NCBI GenBank assembly: GCA_964035545.1
Contig: OZ037766.1
Span: 33,511,672 to 33,575,671, forward strand
Direction: 5' to 3'
Length of the DNA stretch: 64,000 nucleotides
DNA from: Bugula neritina
Lineage: Eukaryota > Bryozoa > Gymnolaemata > Cheilostomatida > Bugulidae
In this document: piece by piece, positions 30,256 through 43,190 of the stretch
Layout: each line of letters starts with the position of its first letter
Position numbering within the stretch: position 1 is the stretch's first letter
The notes under the pieces: model-generated
Databases searched by the model: none
The model's input: only the letters and a program-made list of their open reading frames with translations
Told to the model about the DNA's origin: nothing
Program-made: the position numbers and the translations under genes

Positions 30256-31770
30256 GCAAAAAACATTTTGAAGTTTATCATCAAGGAAAAGTAATGTTAT
30301 CACTTTTGGTAAAAAATAGAAAATATAAAAAATGTCTTTACTTATAAATTAGGAGATGATCTCCGGAATAGAGTTGGAATCGTAAAATATCTTGAATTAT
30401 TGTTATCAACAGTGGCGGATTTCTGAGCCTAGATAGATCCAAGGGTCCCACAATTACTCTTTTCGAGAGGTCTTGGGACTTAACCCAGTCAAGATTAAGA
30501 TACTGATTGTTTATATCATGTTTGTTGGTTCAAATTTCTACATCGACAGGGCAAAACATTACTACTCAGTACTAGTAGAATAGTAGTACTAGTACCGGGT
30601 ATTTATAAATATAAGCTTGTTGGTTGTTAGTAAGTTGTGTACAGTAACTGTAAAATTTTCATTACTATTCATTATAATCTAAGTTGTTTATCATGGCGAC
30701 TAGATATTTAAATCCTTTTGTTTGTCATGCATTAGGGCACTCTTCTAAAATTTAATGTGTCATTTATTTGACTCTATAAAGTGTTCAGTTCTCTAACTAG
30801 CCTAATAGTATAGTCAGACATGACAAATTTTCATTTGTTTGGTTCAACAATCATCACACCTCTTTGTCACTCCAACTGCAGTAGTAGTGTATAGTTGCTT
30901 AGCAGTGGTGCTTTTACTAGCAAAGTTGTTACTAGTTAAATTTAATCATAGTTGTGCAATAACAAAGTGAAAGTTTTTCGTTAATAAACTAATTATAATC
31001 AAATATGACAAATTAAATTTATTAGCTAAGCAAAAGCTGAAATTTTAGTAAATTTATGTTTAACAACAATTGGACTATGAAAAGTAAATGAAAATGACAC
31101 GTATAGCTAAATGTCCTGTTCGTGTTTTTATATCAAACTCAATCTGATTATATATTCTTTCGTAGCCTTTCATTACTTATTACTTATATTTTTTATTGTT
31201 ACTGGATAAAAATCAAAATGCCCTGTTTTATAGTATTTTCTCTATAAAAGAACTATTGCTAAGACATTTTTAGCTAAACTAATTATAAAATAAAATAGAA
31301 GTTGGTGTCAACTTTAGGTGAAATGATTCAGTTGCATCAATTTCAATTTAACCACATCTTTCCTTTTTTTCAAATCGCTGCTACTCATTGTGCACCTCGA
31401 CTCAGTTGTTTCTGAGGATCTTTGTAGTCAGGATTAGAAAGATTATACTGATACAGTGCAGCTGGTCAAGCTCTGACAATTGCTATAAAAAAACCGTACT
31501 TCTGTCATAAAAACTGCTTGAAATAATTTTAAGATGCTGCTGACTAACAAAATAATATATTTCCTACAAATTTTGTTTATTTTAATTTATTATTTTTTAT
31601 TATTAATATTAGTAAATATTAATTATTTAATTAAGTTACAAGCAATGCCGCTTGAGCAATTTATTTGCCATGTGAATTATGCCAGCACTTCTTGCTTTTT
31701 GAAATAAGCCAATGGAGTGCAAGCAGATAAAATTGTGAGCTGGAACCTAGCTGGGTCATAGACTTTGCCA
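30256..31770. other. Intergenic, no gene seen
   Basis: AT-rich sequence without supportable reading frames or clear repeats. Confidence 0.6.
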
Positions 31771-31801
31771 CTATGGAGTGAGTAACAAACATATAACTCT
31801 A

Positions 31802-31905
31802 CACGACACTAACTACACTACACAACACTAACTACACTACACAACACTAACTACACTACACAATACTAACTACACTACACAACACTAACTACACTACACA
31901 GATTG
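31802..31905. repeat. 19-bp tandem repeat
   Basis: About five copies of ACAACACTAACTACACTAC, directly after the candidate first exon of the zinc-finger pseudogene (ATGGA|GTGAGT at 31777/31778). Confidence 0.92.
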
Positions 31906-32314
31906 AAAACACAATCAATGTGCAAATCACACTGATTGCAGACCTCCCAAACTCAACTACAGAAAATTTAGTAAGCAGTATTTTAGTTATTATTTCCATG
32001 GGATGCACCCTTTATTCCGTTAATATCTTATGTTTTATCTGCAAAGCTATTCCTGTTGCATGTGTCAATAGAGAAAAGTTACTTAATTGAATGTATTCCA
32101 AACAGTTTAAACTCATTGATAATGAAATATTTGCAGCTTAGCTGCACACAGCATTTTAAAGCTTTCTTCTTTTTTATGTTAAGCTAAATTTTGGCTATTG
32201 TTGCTGTTTAGAGAGAAGTATAATAGCTGTATCTCTCTCTACGACTGTTTGAAGTCAGGTGCAGTCATGGTGGAGCATTTCAGACACTTTTGTGTTCATC
32301 CAGATACAGCAGCA

Positions 32315-32516
32315 GTAACAGACCTCTCGCTCACCCACCACAGACCTCTCACCCACCACAGACCTCTCACCCACCACAGACCTCTCGCCCACCACAGACC
32401 TCTCGCCCACCACAGACCTCTCGCCCACCCACCACAGACCTCTCACCCACCACAGACCTCTCACCCACCACAGACCTCTCGCCCACCACAGACCTCTCGC
32501 CCACCCACCACAGATG
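32315..32516. repeat. 18-bp tandem repeat following an exon-like border
   Basis: About ten copies of ACCACAGACCTCTCGCCC (18 bp; CTCGC/CTCAC variants) follow GCAGCA|GTAACAGACC, so the first unit again begins at a potential donor. The array ends before CTCTTTCACTTGCAG. The Pro/Thr/His-rich open frames through it are repeat artefacts. Confidence 0.88.
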
Positions 32517-34299
32517 TCTCTTTCACTTGCAGTAATTATGGTAACTATTATTAACCATAACCAGTCACTACTTAAATATTAGTTGACAGACTACAATATT
32601 CTCCAGGTAGAAATTTTTATGGTTACTTGTGGCATTTAGAAGTGTTTTATATCAAGTTTTTCACATTTGTAATTTATTGAACCGTATAGGCCATCATGTT
32701 TTATATTTTACTTTCATGTTATTTCAGGTCTGAGAGAATGAAAGCTGTTACAGATGAATGTTCTAGTCTTATGGACTGAACTATCCTACAGGTAATGCAC
32801 AAGATCTCTACTAAAGGTGACACATTGTTAGATGAGTTCCTTTTGTGACTCAAAACTCCTTTACTGGTGAGACTCAGTCATATTCCATGAGTCACGAGGT
32901 GAAACCTCCAGAACTCATCAGAATTTCTCTATATTAGCAGATCTGTAACTCTATAATGCTCTTTCTTATATAGAAGTTAAGGATTGATAGTTAATGTAGA
33001 ATGTTCTCTGTTGTGTATATTCTGTACACTGTGGGTTAAGTTTCACACTCCATAACTGAAATACCACCAGAGTAGAGAATACTAAGTAAAGCTGACTTGA
33101 AAATTTGCTCTAAAGTTTAGAAATAGACTTGAAGCTTCTCGGGCATTACTTAATTTCAGCTGGTGGTAGTATTTTAGGTAACTTTAGTTGGGAAACTTCA
33201 TATATCAATTTACTTAATTTTCCAATTGGATGAAATTCTACATTTATTTAGCTGCTTTGATATAATATTTAAAGACACACTAGTATCTGGTTGTCTATAT
33301 GTAATAATATTTTTATATGTAGATCATCCTTTGACAAATTGGGGAGTTTGAGTTACCTTGTTGTGTCTTGTAGCATTGGGAAGTTTGGCTTTGCTGTGAA
33401 ATAGCTGCTCTGTGTTTATAATAAATGATGACGTAACAGAAAATCTATAGCTTGACTAAAGAAAATGGGAAGGTGTGACTTCTATAACCAGCTGGTGCCA
33501 AACTTCCAAAAGTGGTGAGCAAAAAACATTCAAATACGGATTTTATTTGATATGCTAACAATTGCTTTAGTGTAATACACAACGCATCATCATGTTTCCC
33601 TAACTTATAAAATTCTGGCTGCAGATGTATCTGATTTTGTTTGAAAATTATGAATCATGACCACAACCAGTTGCTAAACCAGTTGCTGTCAAGGCAGCAT
33701 GATGTCGTATTCTGATCCAAGTTGCTATAAACTCCTTCATTTTTATTTGTCTCAGGTCGAAAGTGTGCTGTGCAGAGTAGAGTTAGCCAGCAAACTAAAG
33801 AAGATACCCTTAAACTGCTGTGTCAGGCTTGTGGTTTCCAGGCTATGACTAAGGCTAATGCATCTCCGAGTGTTGATTCACAAGAATAATTAGAACAGGT
33901 ATATGAAAGTTGTATGCGAGAGCTTTCGATGTCTTGAGTTTTGGTTTGTCTCGTAGTTATCTTCAAGTTTACGAAAGAAGATTCTAGTAAGTTAGCTGTT
34001 TGGTGACTTTCTCTAACAATAAATAAGAGTATTTTGGTCATGAATCATTCATTTTATATCTCAACTTTCTTACTCTTTACCTTCTTTACAATCAAATGGT
34101 GTTTTGTGTGTTGCTCATTTACACTACACTGTTAACACTGTGTACATTGTTTTCTATCAACTCAGTATCCTGCACCATGTGTCGTTATACTGTAGGGTTG
34201 AGTGTACAGAGTGTAGTTTCAGCTGTCCTTACCCTAATGGTTTTCAAACACACATGAGAGCACATACAGGATACAAGCCGTTCATCTGTAGTATGTGTG

Positions 34300-34460
34300 G
34301 TAGGTACTCTGTAGTAGTTACTGTATACTCTCTGGCCGTTACTGTATATTCTGTGGTAGTTACTGTACACTCTGTAGTAGTTACTGTATACTCTCTGGCC
34401 GTTACTGTATATTCTGTGGTAGTTACTGTACACTCTGTAGTAGTTATTGTATACTCTGTT
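34300..34460. repeat. 21/63-bp repeat forming a short intron of the zinc-finger pseudogene
   Basis: After the donor TGTGTG|GTAGGTACTC, units of about 21 bp (GTAGTTACTGTATACTCTCT) are arranged in a 63-bp higher-order period, about 2.4 copies, ending before TGTTAACAG at 34465. The repeat starts at the donor. Confidence 0.85.
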
Positions 34461-36439
34461 AACAGGGAAGTGCTTCATAACGGGCAGTGAACTAAGGAAA
34501 CATGGATGCCTTCACACTGCGCCTGTATAAAGGAGGTACTCATGTGAAATCTGCAACAAAACCTTACACAACTCTGCAGCACCTGGAGTTGCACACGAGG
34601 CGGTATACAGGTGAGTTACCTTACGGCGTTATATCAGAATGACTTTATCTGGTAACACTGGTTATTGAGTGTGTCTGTTTTCATATTCGTGAATGCTTTA
34701 TCCTGGCTATGACTCATTTCATTTTATTACTGAATGTTAGCATTTAAAAAAAGATATTAATAAGCTTTTTGGATCCAACTCTGTTATAGAATATAACTTT
34801 TATGTGTCATAAACATGTTTTTTCTCTTGTACAGAATTGTATTCAGTGTGGCTAAGCCCCAACTTCTATAGAACCAAAGCTACAATTTTGCTCCAGTTTC
34901 TTATATATAGCCTGTGGTCACATACTCCTCAGTGGGTACCCCCCCTCTGTCACCTCCAGATTGTAACACTATCTCAGTCTACTGTAGTATTATAGCTTTG
35001 TTATACAGGCTTTAAGAGAAAAGGCTATGCAAAGCTTTCAGATGAAAAGCTATGTAAAGCTTTCAGATGAAGAGCTAATGCTTCATGTACAAACTGTTGT
35101 TCACTCTCTCTTTACGACTCAACCTAGTAACATGTGCTGTGCCCAGTAAAGCTTTTTCACATGATACTGCATCTACCTGACAGGTGAGAGGCCGGTCAGT
35201 GTCCATTCGCTCCTCCATCCAAATCAGTGCTGCTGAATCATCAGACGGGACATACTGGAGAGAAGAACTACAGCTGTCATCTCTGCTCCTTCACCTGTGC
35301 TAGCAGTGGTAAGATAATACTATACTTATTTATACTACTAGCTGTATTGAGACAATGCTACACCCACTTATAATTTTTTCTTGAACTAGACGATAGGCTG
35401 CTTCACCACTAGTTTTTATTACTAATTCAATTGCAAAGCTAGAATGACTCAGCTATATAGCTGGCTGCTGTTAAGCCAGTGCATTAGAGAATAGCCTTTA
35501 TTTTAAGCTATTTACAGCAAGCTGATGACAAATACAATTGGTAATCAGTATTCTATTAGGCATAGACCCACAAGGTAGCTATTTTGTGTTATATTATATT
35601 ATTATATATTCAAATTTTGTTCTTTTGATAGTTTATAGTGTTGTAGCTTCACTGAATAATGATATTTCTTGTATTTATGTTTTGTATTGCAGTCAGTTGG
35701 TCATGTGTTATATAGTTGACATTGTTTAATAGGTTTCACAGTTAGTAAAGGTTGGTCACCTAGAAATAAAAGATAAATCCAGCCTCTCAGGCCTAGTAGT
35801 TTATTCAGTGGCAAATTAGCATCAGACTCTACTTATGGTCATAAGTCTTGAGAATGAAAATTTTATACTTCTGTTGCAGACACACCCACCAATGGCGTTG
35901 GCGGAGACAACTCTCCAGACTGTCATGGTTGCTGCCAAGCCATCACTTCCAGAGTCATCTCAGCAGATGCCTTTCATTAAATCAGCCCATCAGATTCACT
36001 TGAGTGAAGCACAAATATGACCAGCCTTTGATTCTAGCTGCACGTTGCTACAGCAGGTGCCTGGTACCACGACTCCAAAGTTTGACATGAGCTGTAGGCA
36101 CCCTATGCCTCAGGAGATAATTCTCTTGCATAGCTGTGTATCATCATATTAGGCTCTTGTATACAATATTGACATGAGGACAAATTGTATGCTTGCCGAT
36201 TTTGTTGCTACATTTTGTTTGGCTACAAGTTAATTACTTATAAGAATATAACTAATTTTTTAAATGTTTTTTTAATTAACTAGATTAAAATTGCAACAAT
36301 AAAATCTAGTGGCTTTGACAGTGAACATATACTTCTTACCTGCAAAGAAAAATCAAAATCAAACCTTAGCCTTAGCTTTAGTCTTCATACATATATTTTG
36401 ACATGCAAAGTGAACAGAGAAGTGCATTAAGAAAGGGGA

Positions 36440-37323
36440 ACAGAATGGACTAACCTCTCCTGTTGAGTTTGCTTTATCTGATGTAATCTTTGTGTAACGC
36501 AGAGGTCAATGTGGGAACCTGGGCCCAGGTCATTAAATATTCCGACAGCAGCTTTTTCACGGGCTCAAACTACAAAAGTCTTAAGACTTTAGAGAGGAAA
36601 GCAAACTGGAAAACAAAAACTTTGATCGGAAAGAGAAAAGGTAACTGCTATAAGAGGAAAGCAAACAGGTTTACAAGAAATATAACAAAGAGAAAAGTGA
36701 ACAGCAAAACAAATTTACTAGAATGATTTCTACATGCTACATATCACGTACCTACTTGTCCGGTTTCTATCCGTTCTTGAAGACGGTCATAGCAATTAGC
36801 GAGCGGAACATCAGAGGATCCATGAGAGAGTTTGGGGCCTGTAGGGACCACTCAAAGAAGTAGAGACTAAAGACAGCATGCCAGCTTATCAGCAGTAGAT
36901 GTTTGGTGCCATATAATGTATCTTGGAGCAGTTCTTGTTAGCTACCACAGTATCTTCTGTAGCCCTAGTATCCATGCCCAGGATAACTCCATCCTAAAAC
37001 ACAGTTTAGAGATATAAGTTGTGTAAACTCAATACTTTGCAACTAACATTTCCTATTTTTATTATGGCCATAACAATTGTTAAACAATAATAGCAATAAC
37101 ACCTAATCCACAAACAACTTTGTCTCAAACTGAATTTATTAACTATTTTTCAACAAATAAATTATGTGCATCAAAAAATGAAAAATGAAACTTACCTTAT
37201 AGTCGTGCCAGTACTGTAACCTTTTGATGCTGTAAAACCTTTAGATGAAAGATGAGCATTTCTAAAACAACCAACTCTCAAGTTAATTCCTGTTGCTTGA
37301 AGAGAGATGTGCGTTTCCAAAGA
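36440..37323 (-). pseudogene. Proteasome subunit beta-2 (PSMB7 family) pseudogene with introns
   Basis: Read on the minus strand. Exon 37323-37196 (or starting at 37261) ends in KGFTASKGYSTGTTI, the propeptide end and the catalytic Thr of TGTTI, with donor AAG|GTAAGT; residues after TGTTI up to the Tyr-Lys at the border are deleted and the frame is shifted. Exon from 36993 encodes [20 protein letters not shown] and [14 protein letters not shown], then breaks at TGA TAA (36889). The middle of the protein is missing. Next come IAMTVFKNG, a stop and KPDK (about 36805-36755), then after an intron AAVGIFNDLGPGSHIDLCV (about 36562-36495). Beta-2 normally carries the trypsin-like site of the 20S core. 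Retained introns show a duplicated, not retrotransposed, copy. Plus-strand frames here are shadows. Confidence 0.85.
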
Positions 37324-37439
37324 CTGAATGAAGAAAGAGCTGAAAGTGCAGGGTTTATATTAGTCTAGAAAATAGCTTTTTTCTGAAATAGCCAAAATAG
37401 CTGCACACAAGCAAATAACACAACAGAGGAAAACATACT

Positions 37440-37512
37440 GTAGCTAACATAGCCTAATGTAGCTAACATAGCCTAATGTAGCTAACATAGCCTAATGTAG
37501 CTAACATAGCTA
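37440..37512. repeat. 19-bp tandem repeat
   Basis: Four copies of TAGCTAACATAGCCTAATG, the last one diverged. Confidence 0.92.
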
Positions 37513-38661
37513 TGTTAATACAATCAAAGCTGTAATGATTCAACAAAAGCTTTCCATGCTCATGTAATGCCCAAACAATTTTTATGCCTTACAGTGTACC
37601 TGTAAAAGCACATATGCCCAAATGTCAACAGCGAACAGGTTATGCAGAATAGATAAGGTGGACAACATATTTTCTCCCTTATAGTTCAGTAGAAATATAT
37701 AACACAGGAGTTACCAACCTTTCCCTAATATTCCCCCTTTCATGAATATTTACTATTAATTTCCCCCTTTTGACAAACTGTGAAATTTTTTTATAACTGG
37801 CATCATGATAATATAGGATACAACAATATACATTATATGAAAAGTGAAGCAGTATTTACAGCTCTAAATCCTGCATGGCACACTAACAACTATCAAGACA
37901 AACATCCACAATAAAAGTGACTTTAAAAACAACAAAATTTAGTTGAAGGACCAATAACCAGTTTTAGAGACTATAGAGAATAAGAACATTGTATATAATG
38001 CATAGTACCAGAGGCATATAGTTTAAATGTGAGACTTTGGCAGAATTTGGCTGCTACTGGTAAAACCCATTCGGTAGTAATTTAAAATTGGAATATTCAG
38101 CTGATTGTGGTAAAATAATATAATTAGGGTATAAAAGTAGACATCAACCACCGAGGGTATCGTAATCAGGTTAAGATAAACTGCATAAAACATCCAGGCC
38201 ATACCAACTTATAGAGAAGCAAAATAGTATATCAGTTCAACTTTAGTCAAATTTTATTAGTAATTCTTGAAAATATAACTGGATAAAAAGTTTGAAACTG
38301 TTTACTGGTAAAATTGTGATTAATTAAAAATTTCCGAATAATTCTAGAAGTAGTTTAATCAAGGATTCATGTTATACTTATTAGGAATTGTTGGGACTTT
38401 ACATAAGTTGGGAAAGCTTTTCCCTAATGCATTATAGCTTTTCATGCATTATTACAGCTATGCAAGCTATATTACAATTTTCTGACACTCATTACGGCTA
38501 CTAAACAATAGCTGACTTTTTTGACTGGTATAACAACCCAGTATTTTCATCTATCTTTAAACTTGCGTCTTGCAACTTATGATGTAAAGGCTTTTACATC
38601 GCTTCTTTCTTTTAGACTGCTACAATAAATATCTCTATATATTAAAAACAACAGGAATTAC
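37513..38661. other. AT-rich stretch, no gene seen
   Basis: No supportable gene. At about 37705 the string CAGGAGTTACCAACCTTTCC resembles a hAT-type terminal repeat, but no matching right end was found. Confidence 0.4.
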
Positions 38662-38778
38662 CTCCATATAGCTCATCCAGCTGACCCATGTGAAGAATAA
38701 TCTAGAATGGCTTTGTCCAACTTTATACCCAATTGGTTGGTTGTCTAGTAGATGACCATGTGACCATTACAGCAGTTA
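38662..38778 (-). pseudogene. Exon-like block A, lone 3'-most copy
   Basis: Minus-strand acceptor CTTCTTGCAG and donor ATGGAG|GTAATTCC bound a 117-bp block homologous to block A at 55488-55606. The frame that is open in the 55.5-kb copy is broken here by TAG (TAC TAG ACA) and by the two-base difference near the 3' end. No B, C or D copy follows it. Confidence 0.55.
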
Positions 38779-38999
38779 CTGCAAGAAGAAAGCAGTCTAT
38801 AATTATGTGGTGTTGCATATCATGAAAAACAATGAAATAAAATACTATAAATATAACTTATTTTATAAAACATTATAATTGAAGAAAGCAACGAAAGTAA
38901 AAATGGAGAACAACAGGGGGAGATTCACATTTTTTATTGATGTATAGGTGTACAGAAGAGTGTCACAATTAATTTTAAAAAATGATTTGTTGAAAAAGC

Positions 39000-41580
39000 C
39001 ATAACCAAAAATCAAAAATGAAAGCCTGACTTCGTTTTCTTACCACAAGCAAGCATAGCACTATGTAAACTTATATTTTTTAATAAGAGGTTTTCACACA
39101 TTCAGCAATAAATTGACAGACCAACAAATATGATTGAAGAGTGCTCATTTAGATGGAATGAGGTTTGGTAGTATTTACAAGCTCCAAAATCAAATGAATT
39201 ACTTATTGATGGTTTTCAATGAATACAATGATTGTATTAACATGAAATTAAAATCCTAAAATAAAATCCCAATCATGTGCTGATTTTTCATCTCTTCAGT
39301 CAAGTTTGTATGGAGCTAGGGTAAGGTTGGCAAGAGCTATTACAATAGGCTGTTTTAACTTTCATTAGAAACACATATGGCAATTCTTGAATGAAATAAA
39401 CAGCTAAAACTTTTAAAGCTAAATATAACAACAGAAAAACAGCCAAGTGTTACGGTAGAATTAATCAACAGTGGACTTCATAGCTAACAGGACATATAGT
39501 ATCAGTATTTTATGTGCCGAACAGTACAGTTTCATTTTAATCATCACTTTATAGTACAATTCTATGTGCACAACTTCCCAAAGTTATATATTCTACACCT
39601 TACACAATTATATTGCAACTTTTATCAAAAGCACATGCTTCAGTGTTTGAGTAGTAACGCTTGTTATGCTTATCCTAAATCATACTTTGTCCAAGGGAAG
39701 GTAGAAAAAGCTGAATCTAACATCATTTATGAGAGTAGCTATCCCCTGGTAGTAGCTTTATGAATGCTAAAACCTAAAACCTACTAGCACATAACATAGG
39801 GAAAGAGCAAATATTGTTACAATAAACAATTCATTTAGATACAAACCTGAACCGATGAAAACTTTCATTGAATCAAACACAGAGAGAAGACAACTTCTAC
39901 ATCGCATCTCATGGATTTAAAACCAGTCTTGATAGCAAGGGAACTTTTATCTGCATGTGGTTGAACACGACTACAAAACAGACAATAAATATTCTAAACT
40001 ACCTTAATATATAAAACATTTTATTTTAATTTGCTAATAGTAATTGTTTGCAGAGCTGCGATACTAGTCTACTGACTACAAGTGATTAACTTAAACAAAT
40101 TCACAAGACTTGGAGTTAACAAGACTAAAATAATAAATAAACCACAACATTGTTACTACCACTTCAAACAGAAATAGATATACATGAATTATGGACATCA
40201 GTTATCAAGAAGAATACAAGAAGCACAAGATAATTCTTCCAATACATCGTGTAAAACTAGTAAAATTGAAACCACAGAGAAAATTATTGTAAATAATAAA
40301 TACCTAATTATAACCAAGATGGGGCTCACAGAACTGACCACAGTTGACTAGGTCACATCTTCCTGGTGTAGACCATATGTTCCCTAATCATGTGTGAATA
40401 TCTGAGCTGCTCGGAGACATTCTAAAAAACAAAACACATTTGACAAATTCAAGTTGTTGAATAAATGATGACAGACATGTATGAGACAAATTATAGACTG
40501 TAGAATCTAGAGCATGGGTGCTCAACCTTATTGGAAAAAAGGCCGCAAAAAAATTTGAGCCACCATAAAGGCCACTAGAAAATTCAATGTCAATTTCACT
40601 GTCAAAACCCTCCATATATCATTAAAGCCTATTTTTAAATTTATGTGTTTATTTTGTTATGAAAAACAGATCCAGGAGAATAACTTGAATTGTTCAAGAA
40701 AGTAAGTCTTTTTTGTACATTGTACAAAGCACAGTATGGTTTGATAATTTGGTTTAATGTCCGATGCCGATATGTGAAGAATATCGTCCAGATAGAAGTC
40801 CGTTAGCCTCTATCTGAATTTACTTTGGGCATATCCCATCCGAGAGAATAAGTGTTCACATCAATATGTACTAGCAGTCATGATTCATATAGTAAACTTG
40901 GGAATTAGTAAAAAGCAAAATTTAGGAAGGATTGAAACTGAACTAAATTCTCATTTTACTAAGAGACCAAAAGGCGACATTTACCAGCTCAAAAGGCCGC
41001 CAAAAGTCAAAAGGCCGCAGGTTGAGCATGGCTGATCTAGAGTATGGGAAATTTGTATCATGATAAAATCAACTTAGTCTACAGAACCAGGAAAGACACT
41101 TCGTTGAATCAGAAACTTTTTCAGTTGAAACAACGTAGACTGAATATTCCACTTTTTAATTTCAAGGAATGATTATGACTATAATATGAGTATGTAACTG
41201 AAATAAAGTCAAACAAATTGAATTATTGGGTAGGAGTTAAAATTTATTGCACAGTTATGGCTATTTTGAAAAGAAAAGCTGATTTCAATTATGAGCCACA
41301 CAGTACAGAGCAGCAAATCAATGAATTAAAATCATAAGCTTGTACATGTGGTGAGCAAAGCAACAGCCGCACTATTACAGAAAGGTCATTGTAAAATGTT
41401 AGTGTAAATATTTGTGCAGAGGGATTGATATAGAATCACAAAAATTATGTCTAATGATCATATATCACAACAAAATACCTTAATTATTAAAACGGCATTA
41501 TATTAATATATAAATTAACCATCCCTTCAGTGTGGATAACAATTAATTAAGGCAAGCAGATAAAATCAAGCTGAAGACCA
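39000..41580. repeat. Segmental duplication, partner 45380-47610
   Basis: From 39843 to about 41570 this is almost identical to about 46389-47605 apart from the MITE at 40513-41034. The flank 39000-39300 matches 45380-45700 with more differences and indels. It contains blocks C and D. It is among the youngest duplications in the cluster, judging by the few mismatches. Confidence 0.85.
40513..41034. mobile_element. hAT-like nonautonomous element (MITE), 522 bp
   Basis: The termini are inverted: the left reads CATGGGTGCTCAACCTTA and the complement of the right reads CAGCCATGCTCAACCTG. The element is flanked by an 8-bp target duplication ATCTAGAG at 40505-40512 and 41035-41042. The paralogous segment has a single ATCTAGAG at 47048-47055 and no insert, a clean empty site. 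The 8-bp duplication and CAG...CTCAACC-type termini are typical of the hAT superfamily. There is no transposase inside. GGCCGC motifs recur near both ends. Confidence 0.9.
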
Positions 41581-43190
41581 TGATGAGTATGTAACTGAAA
41601 TAAAGTCAAACGAATTAAATCATTGGGCAACAGTTAAACTTTATTATACTGGTAAGGCTGTAGTGAAAAAAATTAAAACATTTGATTTCAATTATACTAT
41701 TATTCTCAGTATTGATTTTGTAGTTCAGTTCAACAGACCAGAGAAGAACAGGGTAGAAGTTGTGTTGAAATTAGGCTAATTTGGAGCTAAGCTAAATTGA
41801 AATTCATTATATGCCTTGCAGTTGTATTAACTCAAATGACTGCATAATCAAATTGATAAAAAATGAGTGGCAGCTTATAAATTGAATAAAATATTCAATT
41901 TGAATTCTAAGCCTATTAATGAATACAGATTAACAAACAGTTTACTAAAGACGGTACAAAATTATTAAATGACGTGCTAAATAAAGGATTACTTTGGTAA
42001 GATGACCAAGCAGTTTCAGTTGCTGGACCAGTCAGTTTGAAGGGCAACTTAGTAATGACAGGGCAGAAATTGGCAGAAATTGAACAGGTGAGCTAGAAAA
42101 ACTGCTTGTTCGAGAAGCTATTCAGGTGAATGATGAAAATAAATGTTGCAACTTGTGATTTGACTTTTCAAATTTTTATGGAGCTTTATCATCCTTCTAA
42201 CCATTCACCATTAAATCACTAATTTCTCTTATCGTATGCAACTAGATATTACCATGAGGTTAGGGACCTAAAGAAAAAGGACAGGGCTGTGCATGCACTT
42301 GCTTACTCCCAACTCTTGCTTACTCCCAACTCTGACTACTGGTTGCAGGTAAACATTCAACTACTTGTTTGAAATGTGTTGGGAGGTCATGGTCATGAAT
42401 TACTAGACATTCTGTATAGCATTAAGTTTACTATAATATGTGTGTACTGTCACTGTATGCCTGATGAAATAACTTTTATGGACATCGATATTAAATAGCA
42501 GGAATTTGGGATAAGGTAACTTTAGAAAATAAAGATTTAAAATAAAACATACCACGGACAGATAAAGATGAGGCTTACAGGGATGGGAAGAATAACACAG
42601 AGAGAAAAAGAGTAGAGGTTGCTGTTCCTCTGCCCATTCTGTAACACAAAAAAATAGTGAATAAACTTGTTCAAAATACATTAGAAAAAAGGAAGCAATA
42701 GAAACATCACCTGTAGAATTTTTTCTATCAAAATGACAAATTTACTAGTAAATTCCAAGCATTCAAAAAACACTCAACACTATGTTAACTCTGTAGAAGT
42801 ATATATTATATCTAAAGTTTCTAAGTGGTTAAATGATTGAACCAACATCAAAATTTTCTACTCATATATAATACAGATGTGTGATATAAATAGGAAATCT
42901 AGTAATGTAATGAGTCTTGTGAAACAGTATAAATTTACAGCTCTAAAACCCACGTCGCAAACCAACAATTGAAAGAATCAAGACAGAAATTCACAATAAA
43001 AGTAGCTTTAAAACAATAAAATTTAGTTGAAGCATGAAACACCAGTTTTAGAGAATATAGAAAATAAGTATATTGTATAATGCATACTACGAGAGACTTT
43101 GACAAAATTACGCTGTACATGCCACAGTTAGCCCTAATTTGCTAATAATTCAAAAATGCAACATCCAGCAGCATGACTTAATGCAATCTC
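41575..43190. repeat. Segmental duplication, partner 49570-51165
   Basis: The two copies are colinear at an offset of about 7987 bp (for example block B 42553-42638 against 50540-50625), with only scattered substitutions. They include the stretches around GATGAGTATGTAACTGAAAT and block B with flanking introns. Confidence 0.85.

Larger units (their letters stand above)
31773..36152 (+). pseudogene. Second C2H2 zinc-finger gene, decayed
   Basis: Exon-like pieces with GT/AG borders lie at 31773-31777 (ATG GA), 32212-32314, 32728-32791, about 33757-33896, 34196-34299, 34466-34610, 35184-35308 and 35880-36152. The first two join in frame (MEEKYNSCISLYDCLKSG...). Fingers still readable: CTEC...H-x3-H (34203 on), CSMC...H-x3-H across the 34300-34465 intron, CEIC and CHLC half-fingers, and a CQAC finger at about 33815. 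Disabling lesions are TGA at 32777, a frameshift near 33860, TAA at 34528, a frameshift in 34560-34600, a frameshift near 35230 and TGA at 36018, after which the frame stays open to 36152. It is probably a relative of the intact gene at 26243-28763, but direct homology is limited to generic finger residues. Confidence 0.7.

Noticed and set aside
32198-32554. Pro/Thr/His-rich repeat protein on plus and Val/Gly-rich protein on minus
   Set aside because: They are caused by an 18-bp minisatellite. Only the upstream 32212-32314 piece has protein-like composition and fits splicing.
36490-36726. Plus-strand Lys/Arg-rich frame
   Set aside because: The antisense strand encodes proteasome beta-2 residues (IFNDLGPGSHIDLC), so the plus frame is a shadow.
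37705-37760. Possible hAT-type terminus (CAGGAGTTACCAACC)
   Set aside because: No matching inverted right end or 8-bp target duplication was found nearby.
42403-42681. Minus-strand 92-residue frame, and its 50390-50668 copy, as independent genes
   Set aside because: They run through block B and out past its splice borders into intron-like AT-rich sequence. The duplicated pair reflects segmental duplication, not two short genes.
42935-43120. Identical 61-residue minus-strand frames at 42935-43120 and 50922-51107
   Set aside because: Conservation is explained by recent duplication of the whole segment, noncoding flanks included. There are no domain, start or splice signals.
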